Source: Paraburkholderia sejongensis (GTDB lineage: Bacteria; Pseudomonadota; Gammaproteobacteria; Burkholderiales; Burkholderiaceae). From it: 64,000 bases of DNA. Position 1 is the stretch's first letter. Every line of letters begins with the position of its first letter. The stretch lies in NCBI RefSeq assembly GCF_020880815.1, contig NZ_JAJITD010000021.1:1-64000 (forward strand). Direction: 5' to 3'. Shown here one piece after another: positions 1-8,399 of the stretch. A model generated the notes under the pieces. That model was not told the DNA's origin. It saw only the letters and a list, made by a program, of their open reading frames with translations, and searched no databases. The translations under genes were made by a program, and so were the position numbers.

Positions 1-19
1 GGTTACACTCGACACTCGA

Positions 20-235
20 CTACGTCAGCCCCATGACGTTCGAGAAGAAATGGCTGGCAGCCCAACAAGGCCAGGCCGCATAACTCCCGCGGTTATGGGG
101 TTCGTCAAACAGGGGCAAGGTCATCTCGACCACTTCGCCGAAGCGACGCGCTCTCTCCTCCACGTCGTGGTCGTGATAGTAGTAGCCAAGGTCCGCGCAC
201 AAATGCGCATTGTGCACCAGCGCGTCGCCTTGCGC
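20..235 (-). other. Unrecognised C-terminal protein fragment
   Basis: The minus strand reads as a protein-like C-terminus (IAQGDALVHNAHLCADLGYY at its upstream end, then an acidic stretch, ending NVMGLT and a stop at 20). No ATG start is present; reading upstream it runs directly into the isocitrate dehydrogenase remnant on the other strand near 226-240. I do not recognise the family. It could be the tail of a gene cut by the same rearrangement that left the icd fragment, or a chance open frame. Confidence 0.25.
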
Positions 236-417
236 AATTCGCCCCGCTTGCGAAGCAACTGACTCACAACGAGCAGTTCGTTGTGGCCGAATTATCGGAA
301 GTACAAGGCAAGCCGGTCGACGTTGGCGGGTACTACAAGCCTGACGCCGACAAGCTGAATAACGTCATGCGCCCGAGCACGACGATGAACGCGGCGTTGG
401 CAGCACGCGAGAGTTAA
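226..417 (+). pseudogene. icd: 3' fragment of monomeric NADP-isocitrate dehydrogenase
   Basis: The frame ending in TAA at 415-417 encodes a tail typical of monomeric (about 740 aa) NADP-dependent isocitrate dehydrogenase: AQFAPLAKQLTHNEQ, then GKPVDVGGYYKPD, then MRPSTTMNAALAA. Only about 63 residues remain. Upstream of about 226 the frame loses all resemblance and contains a stop at 34-36, so the remaining nine tenths of the gene is missing. The full-length enzyme converts isocitrate to 2-oxoglutarate in the TCA cycle; this fragment cannot be functional. It marks a recombination scar at the left edge of the accessory region. Confidence 0.75.
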
Positions 418-623
418 ATTCCAGGGCCGCCCCGCCGATTGGGGCAGCTTATCGCGGTTGATACTGTGCGTCGTGACACTCACGACCCACGCAACTTTAT
501 TGTCAATGTCATCGCCTCCGATTTGTTCGCTCGTTTTTTCTCGTATTGAGAAAACATGAGCGCTGACGTATAAACAGAATGCCTCCGCGCGTCTAAACGT
601 TAACTTTCTATAGGCACACTCGC

Positions 624-887
624 ATGCGTACTGTTTCCATCTTCAAAAATGGCACCAGCCAGGCCGTTCGCATTCCGAAGGAGATGCGATTCGAAGGCGT
701 GACGGAACTCGAGATACGTCGTGAAGGCGATACTATTATGTTGCGGCCCGCGCGTCCGAGCTGGACTTCATTCGCCGACGAACCGCGCGCCGATGCAGAC
801 TTCATGTCCGACCGCCCCGCCATCTTCCAGACGGGCCGGTGCAGTCGGTGCAGCAATACCGATAACGCTGAGGAGTCGGCGCCGTGA
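624..887 (+). CDS. vapB: VapB-type antitoxin (AbrB/MazE fold)
   Basis: The 87-residue product begins MRTVSIFKNGTSQAVRIPKE, the swapped-hairpin AbrB-like DNA-binding domain of VapB antitoxins (residues 1-50), followed by the typical linker RPARPSWTSFADE (about 48-60). VapB dimers bind their own promoter and neutralise the PIN-domain toxin VapC through their C-terminal tail. Here the last 20 residues (GRCSRCSNTDNAEESAP) do not look like the usual acidic VapC-binding tail, so the end may itself be frameshifted. The stop overlaps the vapC start (GTGA at 884-887), the normal coupled arrangement. Because vapC is broken, this is probably an orphan antitoxin. Confidence 0.75.
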   Translation: MRTVSIFKNGTSQAVRIPKEMRFEGVTELEIRREGDTIMLRPARPSWTSFADEPRADADFMSDRPAIFQTGRCSRCSNTDNAEESAP

Positions 888-1327
888 CTCAAATCTACAT
901 GCTCGATACCGGCATCTGCTCGTTGGTCATGCGCGAGCGGCCCCGGTGCATTCTGGACAGGCTGCAGGCCTGCAACGCTGCGCATTTTCTGCTGTCACGT
1001 ACGCCGAAATACGCTTTGCCTCAGAGGGAAAGAAAGCCTCGTCGACGCATGCGGAACTGGTGGCCGCTTTCGTTCTACGCCTCGACAGTGGTTTGCCATG
1101 GGATGCGACGGCTGCAGACGGAACGATACGAGTGCGCGTCGAACTGTCCAATCTTGGTATCTCGGTCGCCGAAAACGATCCGGCCGTTGCAGGCCATGCG
1201 CTCGCAGTGGGCGCCATTTTAGTGACCAACAACGCGCGGGAGTTCCGACACGTGCGGGGGGCTTCGCTTCGAAGACTGGACAAAGCCAGCACTAAGCCAG
1301 CGCAATACCGAGCGGGAAAAGATATGA
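884..1327 (+). pseudogene. vapC: VapC PIN-domain toxin with two frameshifts
   Basis: From GTG 884 the frame gives MTQIYMLDTGICSLVMRERP, the first PIN-domain motif with its catalytic Asp (LDT). Near 975-985 the homology jumps frame to FSAVTYAEIRFASEGKKAS (second motif with Glu), continuing to ENDPAVAGHALAVGAILVTN and NNAREF (third motif). A second shift lies in the six-G run 1256-1261: removing one G restores LRFEDWTK, the usual VapC C-terminus, ending at TGA 1325-1327. VapC is a Mg-dependent ribonuclease; two shifts make this copy non-functional unless they are sequence errors. All PIN acidic residues survive in the separate pieces. Confidence 0.8.
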
Positions 1328-1365
1328 AGCGTTGTTGCGAAACGGCTTCTCCGGCGCCACGACAG

Positions 1366-1878
1366 TCATTGATGGGGTGCTGCCGACGTCAGCGTAGTAC
1401 ACGCGTGAAATTGTGTCGTTTGCCGCGCGGTACGGTCCTCCCCGTCATTTAGCTGCAAGAACAGCAGCGTCGCCTGATCATCGAAGACATACCATATGCT
1501 TGTGGCAGTCAAATCCACACCCGTCGACATTTTCAGCAAGCGCACCATTCTCACCTGACGGGGAAAGCATGTCGTCATCAGGTCGCTGTCGTCGACAATC
1601 ATCCCACGCGCCGCGAATGCCATCCTCATCGTTTCAATGCTGCTCTCGCGTCGCTGCGCGATCCTGAACGCGTTGTCGGCCCGGTCATATATCTCGCCGA
1701 ATCGCCCTTGCTTTAATAGCTCAATCATCTGCGATTCTGCCGCTTCGGATATCTGTTTGCTCGGTCGCGTCGATACGGAAGCTGCTAACCACACAGCGCC
1801 CGTAGCGACCGGGATCGACACCCATATCAAAACCATCCGCGCCAATTTCGAATAGCGCCGTGCCGCGCATATCGCCAT
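1366..1878 (-). CDS. Hypothetical membrane-anchored protein
   Basis: The 170-residue protein has a basic N-terminus followed by one hydrophobic segment (about residues 13-33, LARMVLIWVSIPVATGAVWL), consistent with a signal anchor or uncleaved signal peptide, and then a soluble domain of about 130 residues. That domain includes EAAESQMIELLKQGRFGEIY and a stretch WYVFDDQATLLFLQL that resembles small periplasmic NTF2-like folds, but I cannot name a family. The gene stands alone between the broken toxin gene and the TenA-like gene, pointing the same way as the latter. The low-complexity ending could be a frame artefact. Confidence 0.45.
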   Translation of the reverse strand: MAICAARRYSKLARMVLIWVSIPVATGAVWLAASVSTRPSKQISEAAESQMIELLKQGRFGEIYDRADNAFRIAQRRESSIETMRMAFAARGMIVDDSDLMTTCFPRQVRMVRLLKMSTGVDLTATSIWYVFDDQATLLFLQLNDGEDRTARQTTQFHACTTLTSAAPHQ

Positions 1879-2100
1879 CCTTCGCGCTCTCTTCTAGCAG
1901 TTGGATCGAAAGTTGCACCTAGTCGATGACCCGGTCACTTGCTTCACGTGGGCAAAACCCATCGCACGCTGTCCGCGTCTTGAGCGTCAGGAAACGATGA
2001 TGCTGGCTCAAGTGCACACGTCCGTGGGCGTGAAGGCCCTTTTTTTCATAGCAACGCACGTCCGCCCTTTTCAGCGCCTGTTCGAATTAAAAGCATCCGC

Positions 2101-2835
2101 CTAACAGCAGCAATCGAGGCTTACCTTGAAATACTCATAGCTATACGTGATGCTGCGCTTGACGTCGCGCACTTCCTGCGGTAGCGGTTCATGCCCGAGC
2201 AGCGTCGCGACAATATCCAGTGCTTCCCATGGATGGGCATCGTCATAATGCGCGTGCATTTTCAGCCACCGCATTGCGTGCTTCCGGATTTCTTCCGGAT
2301 AGCTACTTTCAAGTTCACCGCTACTGCAAACGAGCGTCGACCACTCGCCTGTAACACCTTCAATAGCGAAATTGATCGCGGCAATCGCTGCCGGCAGCGA
2401 ATCACTACTGCTGGATTTCCAGCACCAATGGCTCAGCGCATACGCAAGCGAAGGTCCCGTCGCATTCTGCATCGCCTCGCGCGATACGTCGTACGCAGCG
2501 GCCCAATCAACCCAGTAGTCGGCGTGGTTCTGCTCGACCCGGATATTGCGCGTGAGATACCGGCGAGCCATTCTCGTGCCGGCTGTCTCATGTGGGCCAA
2601 GCTTACGCAAATTCATGCCCATGTACTGCGGGAATTGGTTGACGACGGGCCAACCATTCACGAGAAATGCACGCATCTCCCGTTCACCGATCCAGTTATC
2701 ACGCATCGCGACAAACAGCGGATGCCCGGTCACTTCCTGCCTCACCGCCAGCGTTTCGTCTACCACATCCTGCAACCAGCGTGGATAGCTCGCGATGTCC
2801 TTCAGATTGCCTTCCCTGCAGAACGACTTACCCAT
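2101..2835 (-). CDS. TenA/PqqC-like (heme-oxygenase fold) iron-containing redox protein
   Basis: The 244-residue sequence has the all-helical heme-oxygenase-like pattern of the TenA/PqqC and iron-containing redox enzyme group: WLQDVVDETLAVRQEV and HPLFVAMRDN near the N-terminus, VEQNHADYWVDWA (Glu and His ligand candidates), INFAIEGVTGEW (Glu) and MHAHYDDAHPWEAL (His/Asp/His). TenA proper hydrolyses aminopyrimidines and PqqC oxidises a PQQ intermediate; related di-iron members oxidise small molecules, so no substrate can be assigned. The ATG overlaps the stop of the upstream GGDEF-EAL gene (TAATG), and a strong Shine-Dalgarno (AGGAGG) lies inside that gene's last codons, so the two are translationally coupled. 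A role linked to c-di-GMP sensing is inference. Confidence 0.75.
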   Translation of the reverse strand: MGKSFCREGNLKDIASYPRWLQDVVDETLAVRQEVTGHPLFVAMRDNWIGEREMRAFLVNGWPVVNQFPQYMGMNLRKLGPHETAGTRMARRYLTRNIRVEQNHADYWVDWAAAYDVSREAMQNATGPSLAYALSHWCWKSSSSDSLPAAIAAINFAIEGVTGEWSTLVCSSGELESSYPEEIRKHAMRWLKMHAHYDDAHPWEALDIVATLLGHEPLPQEVRDVKRSITYSYEYFKVSLDCCC

Positions 2836-5297
2836 TACACCTCCTGCGTACTAACCTCGGCCTCGATCCAAGGGGCGGGCTGCCCCAAGTAGTAACCCTG
2901 CGCGCAATCCACACCCAGTCTGCGCAGCGCCTCAAGAACCTCCGCGCTACCCACGTACTCGGCAATCGTTTTGCACTTCATCGCGTGTCCCATATCGTTG
3001 ATCGCAGCAACGATGTCGCAACTGACTGGGTCGTGATTTATGTCCCTGACGAAGCTACCGTCAATCTTTAGGTACTCCACCGGCAATTGCTTCAGATAGC
3101 CGAAAGAAGACATCCCCGCCCCGAAGTCGTCGAGTGCGAACCGGCAACCCATTTTGGTGAGCTCACGCATGAACCGGACAGCGGAAGTGAGATTCGCAAT
3201 CGCCGCTGTTTCCGTGATCTCAAAGCAGATGAGACTCGGTGCGACACCTGTACGGGCGAACTGCTCGCGGACAAAATCAAGGAAGCGCTCATCCCCGATC
3301 GACGTCCCCGACAGGTTGATGCCGTATTGCGCAAAGTACGGCGTTTCGATGCGAGACAATCGCTCCAGCGCTGTCCGGATCACCCAACGGTCGATTGCGG
3401 GCATGAGCCCATACCGCTCCGCCGCGCGAATGAACAGACCTGGCGCCACAACGCCGCCTCCAGAGCTTCTCGCGTTCATCCGCAGCAGAAGCTCGGCGTG
3501 ATATCCGCGCGGGTTTCCGAGCGTATCCGCTTCGTTGATTTCAACAATCGGCTGGACGTAAAGGCAGAATTCATCGGCCTCCATCGCCTGCTTGACGCGC
3601 CGACCCCACGAGGCTTCGTCCACGTAGTGCAGCAATTCGCTATCGTACAGGTCCGCCATTTGCACGCGGTTGCGACCTCTCTCCTTAGCTATATAGCAGG
3701 CAACGTCTACTAGCCTGAGCGCCTGCTCAACCGTCATCCCATTGTCAATATCGACGATTTTCAGGACGCCAACGCTGACACTGGTTGTGCACGGTTGCGC
3801 ATCCCACATGAATACGAACTCGTTCAGACATGTTCGGAGTTCTTCTGTCACCCGTTCGATGTCCGCCGAACAGTAGTCCTGCAACAGCACGCCGAACTCA
3901 TCACCCCCAAATCTCGCGAGAGTATCGTTGGCGCGCAGACATTGCTGGAAACGCTTCGCCACTTCGCGGAGCATCGAATCTCCCGCCGCGTGTCCGCAGG
4001 TATCGTTGACAACTCTGAAGCGGTCGAGATCAAGAAACAGAAGCGCCGATGTTTCCTTCGCCAGCGGATCTTCGCGCGGCGTCTGTAGCGCGACGCTCAG
4101 GCGGCGCTCGAATTCGGCGCGGTTCACAAGCCCGGTCAATGCGTCATGCAAGGCCTGCCACGCGAGGTTTTCACGGTATTCGCGCTCACGCGTCATGTTG
4201 CGAAGTATCAGTACATAGCCATTTGTATCCGAGCCACTGCCAGTGTCACAAATCGGGGACGTCACTGCCTGTACAAATATCTCCTTGCCGTCGCCACGCA
4301 GAAGCAACATGTCCGCGGCCATGCCGACCTCATCGCGCTCGGCAAATCGGTTCGATACGAGGTTGACCGGCTCCCGGTTCCCTTCGTGCACGAGTCGAAG
4401 CGTCTCCTGCAAGCGCTTGCCGGCACAGTCAGCCGCAGACCGGCCGGATATCCGCTCGGCTGCAGCATTGATGAATTCGACATAGCCCGACGCCCCCGTG
4501 ACGATCACTGCCTCGCCTATAGATCCCAGCGTCGCCTTCGCTCGCGCCTCACTTTTTAGAAGCGCAATCTCTATCTTTTTACGCTCCGATATCGAACGTC
4601 TCACATGGAACGTCGACAGAAACATCAACAAGATCGACGCGTACAGGTCGGTGGCCATCAGGAGCGTGGCGGTTCTACGAAATGCTGTACAGATCACATC
4701 AGAGAACTTGCTCGCGAGTGGCCGGATATCGGCGTTAATCTGCCAGATCCGTCGTTTGAGAGAGTCTGTGACGCTTGTCACTTCCGCACGGCTTTGCAAC
4801 TGCTCTCGCAAAGTCTGCATTATCTCGTCCAGCCGCTCGAGTTCCACATCGCCGCGCGACCAGTAGCTCATCGCTTCGTTGAAGTAACGGGTATGTCGAA
4901 AAATTCTCGAAACCCAGATCACATCGCTGACATCCTCCGCCGCGATTCCACTGTCAATCAATGTAGTACGGGCAAATGCCGCATCGGGCGCGCCCCTCGC
5001 AAGTTCTAGCCGGACACTCCTCAGCTTGCGCAGATTGTCGGCGCTCGATATATACTGCTTGTATGCCTCTTCGCTGGCGGTCTCCGCATAGACTTCCGCA
5101 TAGAAGATGGCGTCCTTCTGATCCTTAGACCACACGCTCTCACCAACAATATAAGTGCGCGCGGAAGACATGACCCTGATGCTGACCGTAGCAAGTATGA
5201 GCACTGCAAGGACTGCGAGTAAGAATGGCCCTGTGATCCGCAGCAGCTGCGCGCTCAGGTACGTCGGCGGGTTTTTCAAGACGCTATCCATAAACAA
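2835..5297 (-). CDS. Membrane PAS-GGDEF-EAL c-di-GMP synthase/phosphodiesterase
   Basis: The protein has 820 residues. Membrane segments lie at about 22-45 and 208-230 and bracket a periplasmic sensor region. A PAS domain follows (about 245-370), then GGDEF (about 375-545) and EAL (about 560-815). The GGDEF motif is intact (464-468) and preceded at five residues by an RxxD product-inhibition site (RAND, 455-458), so cyclase activity is possible. In the EAL domain the signature reads ELL (602-604), but E693/E696, DDFG (723-726), K744, E780 and the terminal QGYYLGQP are present, so phosphodiesterase activity is also plausible. Either or both activities may be live. It is coupled to the TenA-like gene downstream. 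Confidence 0.9.
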   Translation of the reverse strand: MFMDSVLKNPPTYLSAQLLRITGPFLLAVLAVLILATVSIRVMSSARTYIVGESVWSKDQKDAIFYAEVYAETASEEAYKQYISSADNLRKLRSVRLELARGAPDAAFARTTLIDSGIAAEDVSDVIWVSRIFRHTRYFNEAMSYWSRGDVELERLDEIMQTLREQLQSRAEVTSVTDSLKRRIWQINADIRPLASKFSDVICTAFRRTATLLMATDLYASILLMFLSTFHVRRSISERKKIEIALLKSEARAKATLGSIGEAVIVTGASGYVEFINAAAERISGRSAADCAGKRLQETLRLVHEGNREPVNLVSNRFAERDEVGMAADMLLLRGDGKEIFVQAVTSPICDTGSGSDTNGYVLILRNMTREREYRENLAWQALHDALTGLVNRAEFERRLSVALQTPREDPLAKETSALLFLDLDRFRVVNDTCGHAAGDSMLREVAKRFQQCLRANDTLARFGGDEFGVLLQDYCSADIERVTEELRTCLNEFVFMWDAQPCTTSVSVGVLKIVDIDNGMTVEQALRLVDVACYIAKERGRNRVQMADLYDSELLHYVDEASWGRRVKQAMEADEFCLYVQPIVEINEADTLGNPRGYHAELLLRMNARSSGGGVVAPGLFIRAAERYGLMPAIDRWVIRTALERLSRIETPYFAQYGINLSGTSIGDERFLDFVREQFARTGVAPSLICFEITETAAIANLTSAVRFMRELTKMGCRFALDDFGAGMSSFGYLKQLPVEYLKIDGSFVRDINHDPVSCDIVAAINDMGHAMKCKTIAEYVGSAEVLEALRRLGVDCAQGYYLGQPAPWIEAEVSTQEV

Positions 5298-5624
5298 TCA
5301 GCCATGCGCGCAAAAGTGGCAGTTAATTAGAACCTTGATAAACGACGGCTGCTCTGGTTGGCAAAATCAACGCGACAATGAAGCAATGCGCGTTCGGTGG
5401 TTTGCTGGGAGATGTCATGTGCCGAAGATCAGATCTACCGACCTCATTCCCGATCCCTACCCACTCCACGCTTTCTTTAAGTTTGCGAACTTCTACGGCC
5501 ACGTTGATCAGTCTAGCCGGGCGCATCTAAAGAATGCATTCAATTGACAATATTTCAATTTCTTTATGAGCTTTGCTACTTCGAAGCGTGCCTATAGCAA
5601 GCGCTTCGCGTTGTGATCGAGAAC
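5298..5624. other. Intergenic region upstream of the GGDEF-EAL gene
   Basis: About 330 bases separate the YfiB-like gene (ends at 5625, minus) from the GGDEF-EAL gene (starts at 5297, minus). It should hold the promoter of the latter. I see no convincing terminator or gene; a GG-N10-GC match near 5357 points the wrong way. Confidence 0.5.
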
Positions 5625-6158
5625 CTATTCGGACGAAACGACCACTGCGACCCGCCTGTTCTGGCTCCGGCCAGCCTTCGTGGCATTGTCCGCTACCGGG
5701 CTCGACTCACCATACCCATGCATCTCAATGTCTTTCGCGGGAATGCCGATATCCATCAACACACGTACGACGGCCTTCGCCCGACGTATTGACAACTGCT
5801 GGTTATAGTTCACGCCGCCATCCGCGTCGGTGTATCCATTCACGCAGATGTGCTCGACGTGCATGTTGATCAGCACGTAGCCAATGCGTTCGAGTGCGTG
5901 CCGGGCTTCCGGTCCCAAAGTCGCCTCACCTCTCGCGAACAGCAATCGGTCTGTTCCGTCGAACTCCATTGAGTTACTGTCGACTATTCGAGTGAATCCG
6001 GTGCGTTCCAGAGCGGCAATCTGGGCATCGCTAAAATGGTTATGCCTGTGCCACAATTGACAACCTGTCAGCAAAGCTAACATCGGTATCAGACAAAAAA
6101 CGCCATGGGCGGTCGTTCCTGCGAGGTTCCTGACATACAGGCTCATGGACTTCTCCAA
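5625..6158 (-). CDS. yfiB: YfiB-like outer-membrane OmpA-family lipoprotein
   Basis: The 177-residue protein carries a lipoprotein signal with lipobox LLTGC (lipidated C33) and a C-terminal OmpA-like peptidoglycan-binding domain (about 70-175) containing VNGYTDADG, LSIRRAKAV and SQNRRV. In Pseudomonas aeruginosa YfiB sits in the outer membrane and, under envelope stress, sequesters the periplasmic repressor YfiR, freeing the diguanylate cyclase YfiN. It is the third gene of the yfiR-yfiN-yfiB operon; its start overlaps the end of yfiN (6143-6158). Several ATGs occur near the start (residues 1 and 5), so the true start is uncertain by a few codons. Confidence 0.85.
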   Translation of the reverse strand: MEKSMSLYVRNLAGTTAHGVFCLIPMLALLTGCQLWHRHNHFSDAQIAALERTGFTRIVDSNSMEFDGTDRLLFARGEATLGPEARHALERIGYVLINMHVEHICVNGYTDADGGVNYNQQLSIRRAKAVVRVLMDIGIPAKDIEMHGYGESSPVADNATKAGRSQNRRVAVVVSSE

Positions 6159-7426
6159 CCATTTCTGACTTGCACGTCCCGGCCACCGCCAGCGAGAAAA
6201 TAAGTACCGCGCTTGTGCCGCTTCGCTCTATACATTGCAGCGTCCGCGGTACGTAAAAGCGATGCGGCATCGGTTGCATGATCGGGAAATATCGCTATGC
6301 CAATACTCAGAGACGCAGTCAAATGTTCGTCTGACGGCAGCGCAATCGGTTCTGCAATTCGGAGCCGGATGTTCTCGGCCAAGGCCACTGCATGGTTTGT
6401 TTCCCCTATGGGTTTCATCACGATAGCAAATTCGTCTCCGCCAAGCCTCGCGACCATGTCGCTCTCACGGACACTCGACTTGAGCCGGGCGGCAATGCCA
6501 CATAGCACCGCGTCACCTGCTTCGTGGCCGAGTTCGTCGTTAACCGCTTTGAAACGGTCGACGTCGATAAAAAGCACAGCCACCCTCTCGCCAGATTCGA
6601 GCCCATGTCTCACGCATCGCTGCAGTTGTGCTTCAAAGAAAGCGCGATTTCGAACACCGGTCAAAGGGTCATGGCTGGCCTGGTGTACGAGAGAAGCGTT
6701 CTCGAGTTCCACCTGTTTCTGCCAGCATTCCATTTCGTCGAGCAGCGCATTGAAGTCGTCTCCCAGTTCTCGCAGTTCGAGAATCGCCGTCGGAGCGACA
6801 CGTTTGTCAAACATACGCTCGCGTCTTACGATGTAAGCTGTTTTCGCCAGTTGTTGCAGTGGTAACACGATCTCCGAGCGGGTGCGGTGTGAAAGATAGA
6901 GCGCGCCCATACCACTTAACGCAAGGCACAGCACTGCACCGGCAATACTCAAGCTCAGGAACTTCAATAGGTCCTCGCCCGACCCGTACAGCCGGATTTT
7001 TCCGACAGGCATACCATCGTGCACGATGGATCTGATGACGGGCCCCGGCAGGATTAGCTTCGCAAGCCTCCGTTCGGCCATAAACCTCGGGCCGGGTTCG
7101 CTGTGCATCCATGCGGCGAACAGTTCACCGTCTTCGGTCAACACCTCCGCTCGTTCGACGCGTTCACGCGATACCACCAGCGTCAGCGAATCGACCGCCG
7201 CTCCCTGGTCGTTGAAGACCAACGCGGCTTCGACAGTGTAACTCGCTGCACGAGCCACCAGTTCGAGGTTGTAGTTGATATACATCCGCAACATGATCAG
7301 ACCAGCGAAGATAAACGACACTCCGACGAGCAGAACGGTACTCAGTGCTACGCTCAAGTGTGCTCGCCTCAGCACCGCGTTGAGCGTGAGTGGGCATTGC
7401 CGGTCATTGGCATATGGCTTACTCAT
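6143..7426 (-). CDS. yfiN: YfiN/TpbB-like diguanylate cyclase
   Basis: The protein has 427 residues with transmembrane helices at about 25-50 and 155-178. The intervening periplasmic segment is of CHASE8 type, followed by a HAMP segment (about 180-235) and a GGDEF domain (about 250-415). The GGDEF motif is at 329-333 with the RxxD inhibitory site RESD at 320-323, so it should be an active, feedback-controlled cyclase making c-di-GMP from two GTP. YfiR is expected to bind its periplasmic part and hold it off. Its start overlaps the yfiR stop (ATGA, 7423-7426) and its 3' end overlaps yfiB: a tightly coupled operon. High c-di-GMP from this enzyme would favour EPS made by the neighbouring locus; that link is inference. 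Confidence 0.88.
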   Translation of the reverse strand: MSKPYANDRQCPLTLNAVLRRAHLSVALSTVLLVGVSFIFAGLIMLRMYINYNLELVARAASYTVEAALVFNDQGAAVDSLTLVVSRERVERAEVLTEDGELFAAWMHSEPGPRFMAERRLAKLILPGPVIRSIVHDGMPVGKIRLYGSGEDLLKFLSLSIAGAVLCLALSGMGALYLSHRTRSEIVLPLQQLAKTAYIVRRERMFDKRVAPTAILELRELGDDFNALLDEMECWQKQVELENASLVHQASHDPLTGVRNRAFFEAQLQRCVRHGLESGERVAVLFIDVDRFKAVNDELGHEAGDAVLCGIAARLKSSVRESDMVARLGGDEFAIVMKPIGETNHAVALAENIRLRIAEPIALPSDEHLTASLSIGIAIFPDHATDAASLLRTADAAMYRAKRHKRGTYFLAGGGRDVQVRNGWRSP

Positions 7427-8043
7427 GGCTGGACAGGCTTACGACGCCCAAGCAACAATACATTCGGATTGATTTTTATCCCGCTGCGGGCGATAGCGTC
7501 GAGGTTCACCTTCAGCGACAAGCGATTGCCGAGTGCGCGCAGAGAGAACATCGCAGTGTCGGTACAATCTTCGCCCCGCTCCTCAATGGTCAGAATCTTC
7601 AACTGCCGCGAGCCAGCCAGCAGATTCTTGCGTGCCTCGCCCGGAAGAGCGCCGAGATAGACCACATCACAGTTCGATAACAACGGCTCACCACGCAAGT
7701 CCAGATCCCGCATTTGCACCGGGCGACCGGCGACAGCATTCGTCTGAACAGTCATGTCGCGTAGATACTCCGTGCTCCCGGCTATGCACAGTCGATACAC
7801 ATCGGGTTGAACTGGCCAACGCGCGTAGCTGATGATGTCGAGCACTGCACGCGTCACGTTTGGGGGCGCGTCGATGTCGCCACGATCCAGACGTTCCGCG
7901 AAAGCGCATGCCGCCGGCATTAGCACACATAGAACCACGCCACACATACCGACGAAGGTCAGGAGGTTTTTGCAAAACCTCCGTCCCGGCCTCAGCGGGC
8001 GTACGCCGTTATTCCATACTCTCTCTGTAACGTTACGAGGCAT
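7423..8043 (-). CDS. yfiR: YfiR-like periplasmic repressor of YfiN
   Basis: The 206-residue protein has a long hydrophobic signal region (about 25-48, ending AACAFAE) and the YfiR/DUF4154 domain: ISYARWPV, YRLCIAG, LSNCDVVYLG, LKILTIEERGEDC and KINPNVLLLGR. In P. aeruginosa YfiR has disulphides C71-C110 and C145-C152. Here C86 and C125 keep the spacing of the first pair, and C160 matches C145, but the position of C152 is not a cysteine. The protein should inhibit YfiN until released by redox change or by YfiB. It is the first gene of the yfiRNB operon. The first 20 residues may be over-predicted. Confidence 0.85.
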   Translation of the reverse strand: MPRNVTERVWNNGVRPLRPGRRFCKNLLTFVGMCGVVLCVLMPAACAFAERLDRGDIDAPPNVTRAVLDIISYARWPVQPDVYRLCIAGSTEYLRDMTVQTNAVAGRPVQMRDLDLRGEPLLSNCDVVYLGALPGEARKNLLAGSRQLKILTIEERGEDCTDTAMFSLRALGNRLSLKVNLDAIARSGIKINPNVLLLGRRKPVQP

Positions 8044-8399
8044 CCGGGCCTAATTATTCCGTACCTGATTCCTTGAGCCGTCGTTAGCAATTGCTGCACT
8101 CAACTCACGGTCAATCCCTTCAAATTCCACCTCAAGAGTACCGACTTTCTCGCCCTACAAAGTTATACATTGTCAACCCGACTCGCCACTACGTGACGTT
8201 TAATGGAAGTATCAATGCCAAGTCGTTCGTTCTCCGACTTTTTATTTGGATGCCCTCTCGACGGTAATGTCTCGTACATAGCAGCGTGGCCTTTACAAGG
8301 ACAATCTGCCGACAGCAGCGTGGTGCCGTCTAACAGTTCACTGCGCAATCTCGGCCAGGGGAAGCTCGGCTGGCGATAAAACTCGAAAGGAATCTGGTT
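8044..8399. other. Divergent promoter region between yfiR and the EPS glycosyltransferase
   Basis: The 356 bases lie between divergently read genes, so both yfiR (minus) and the 8400 glycosyltransferase (plus) should be driven from here. A 58-codon open frame occurs at 8203-8379 on the plus strand, but it shows no family features. No consensus sigma-54 site was found. Confidence 0.5.

Noticed and set aside
5350..5375. TTGGCAAAATCAACGC with GG-N10-GC spacing (possible sigma-54 site)
   Set aside because: Points away from any plus-strand gene and only the GG/GC core matches; such cores arise often by chance.
8201..8220. ATGGAAGTATCAATGCC with GG-N10-GC spacing before the first EPS glycosyltransferase
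   Set aside because: Both halves are poor matches to the sigma-54 consensus compared with the two sites accepted.
8203..8379. 58-codon open frame (MEVSMPSRSFSDF...) upstream of the EPS glycosyltransferase
   Set aside because: No clear ribosome site, no motif, and it lies in the divergent promoter region; chance open frame is more likely.
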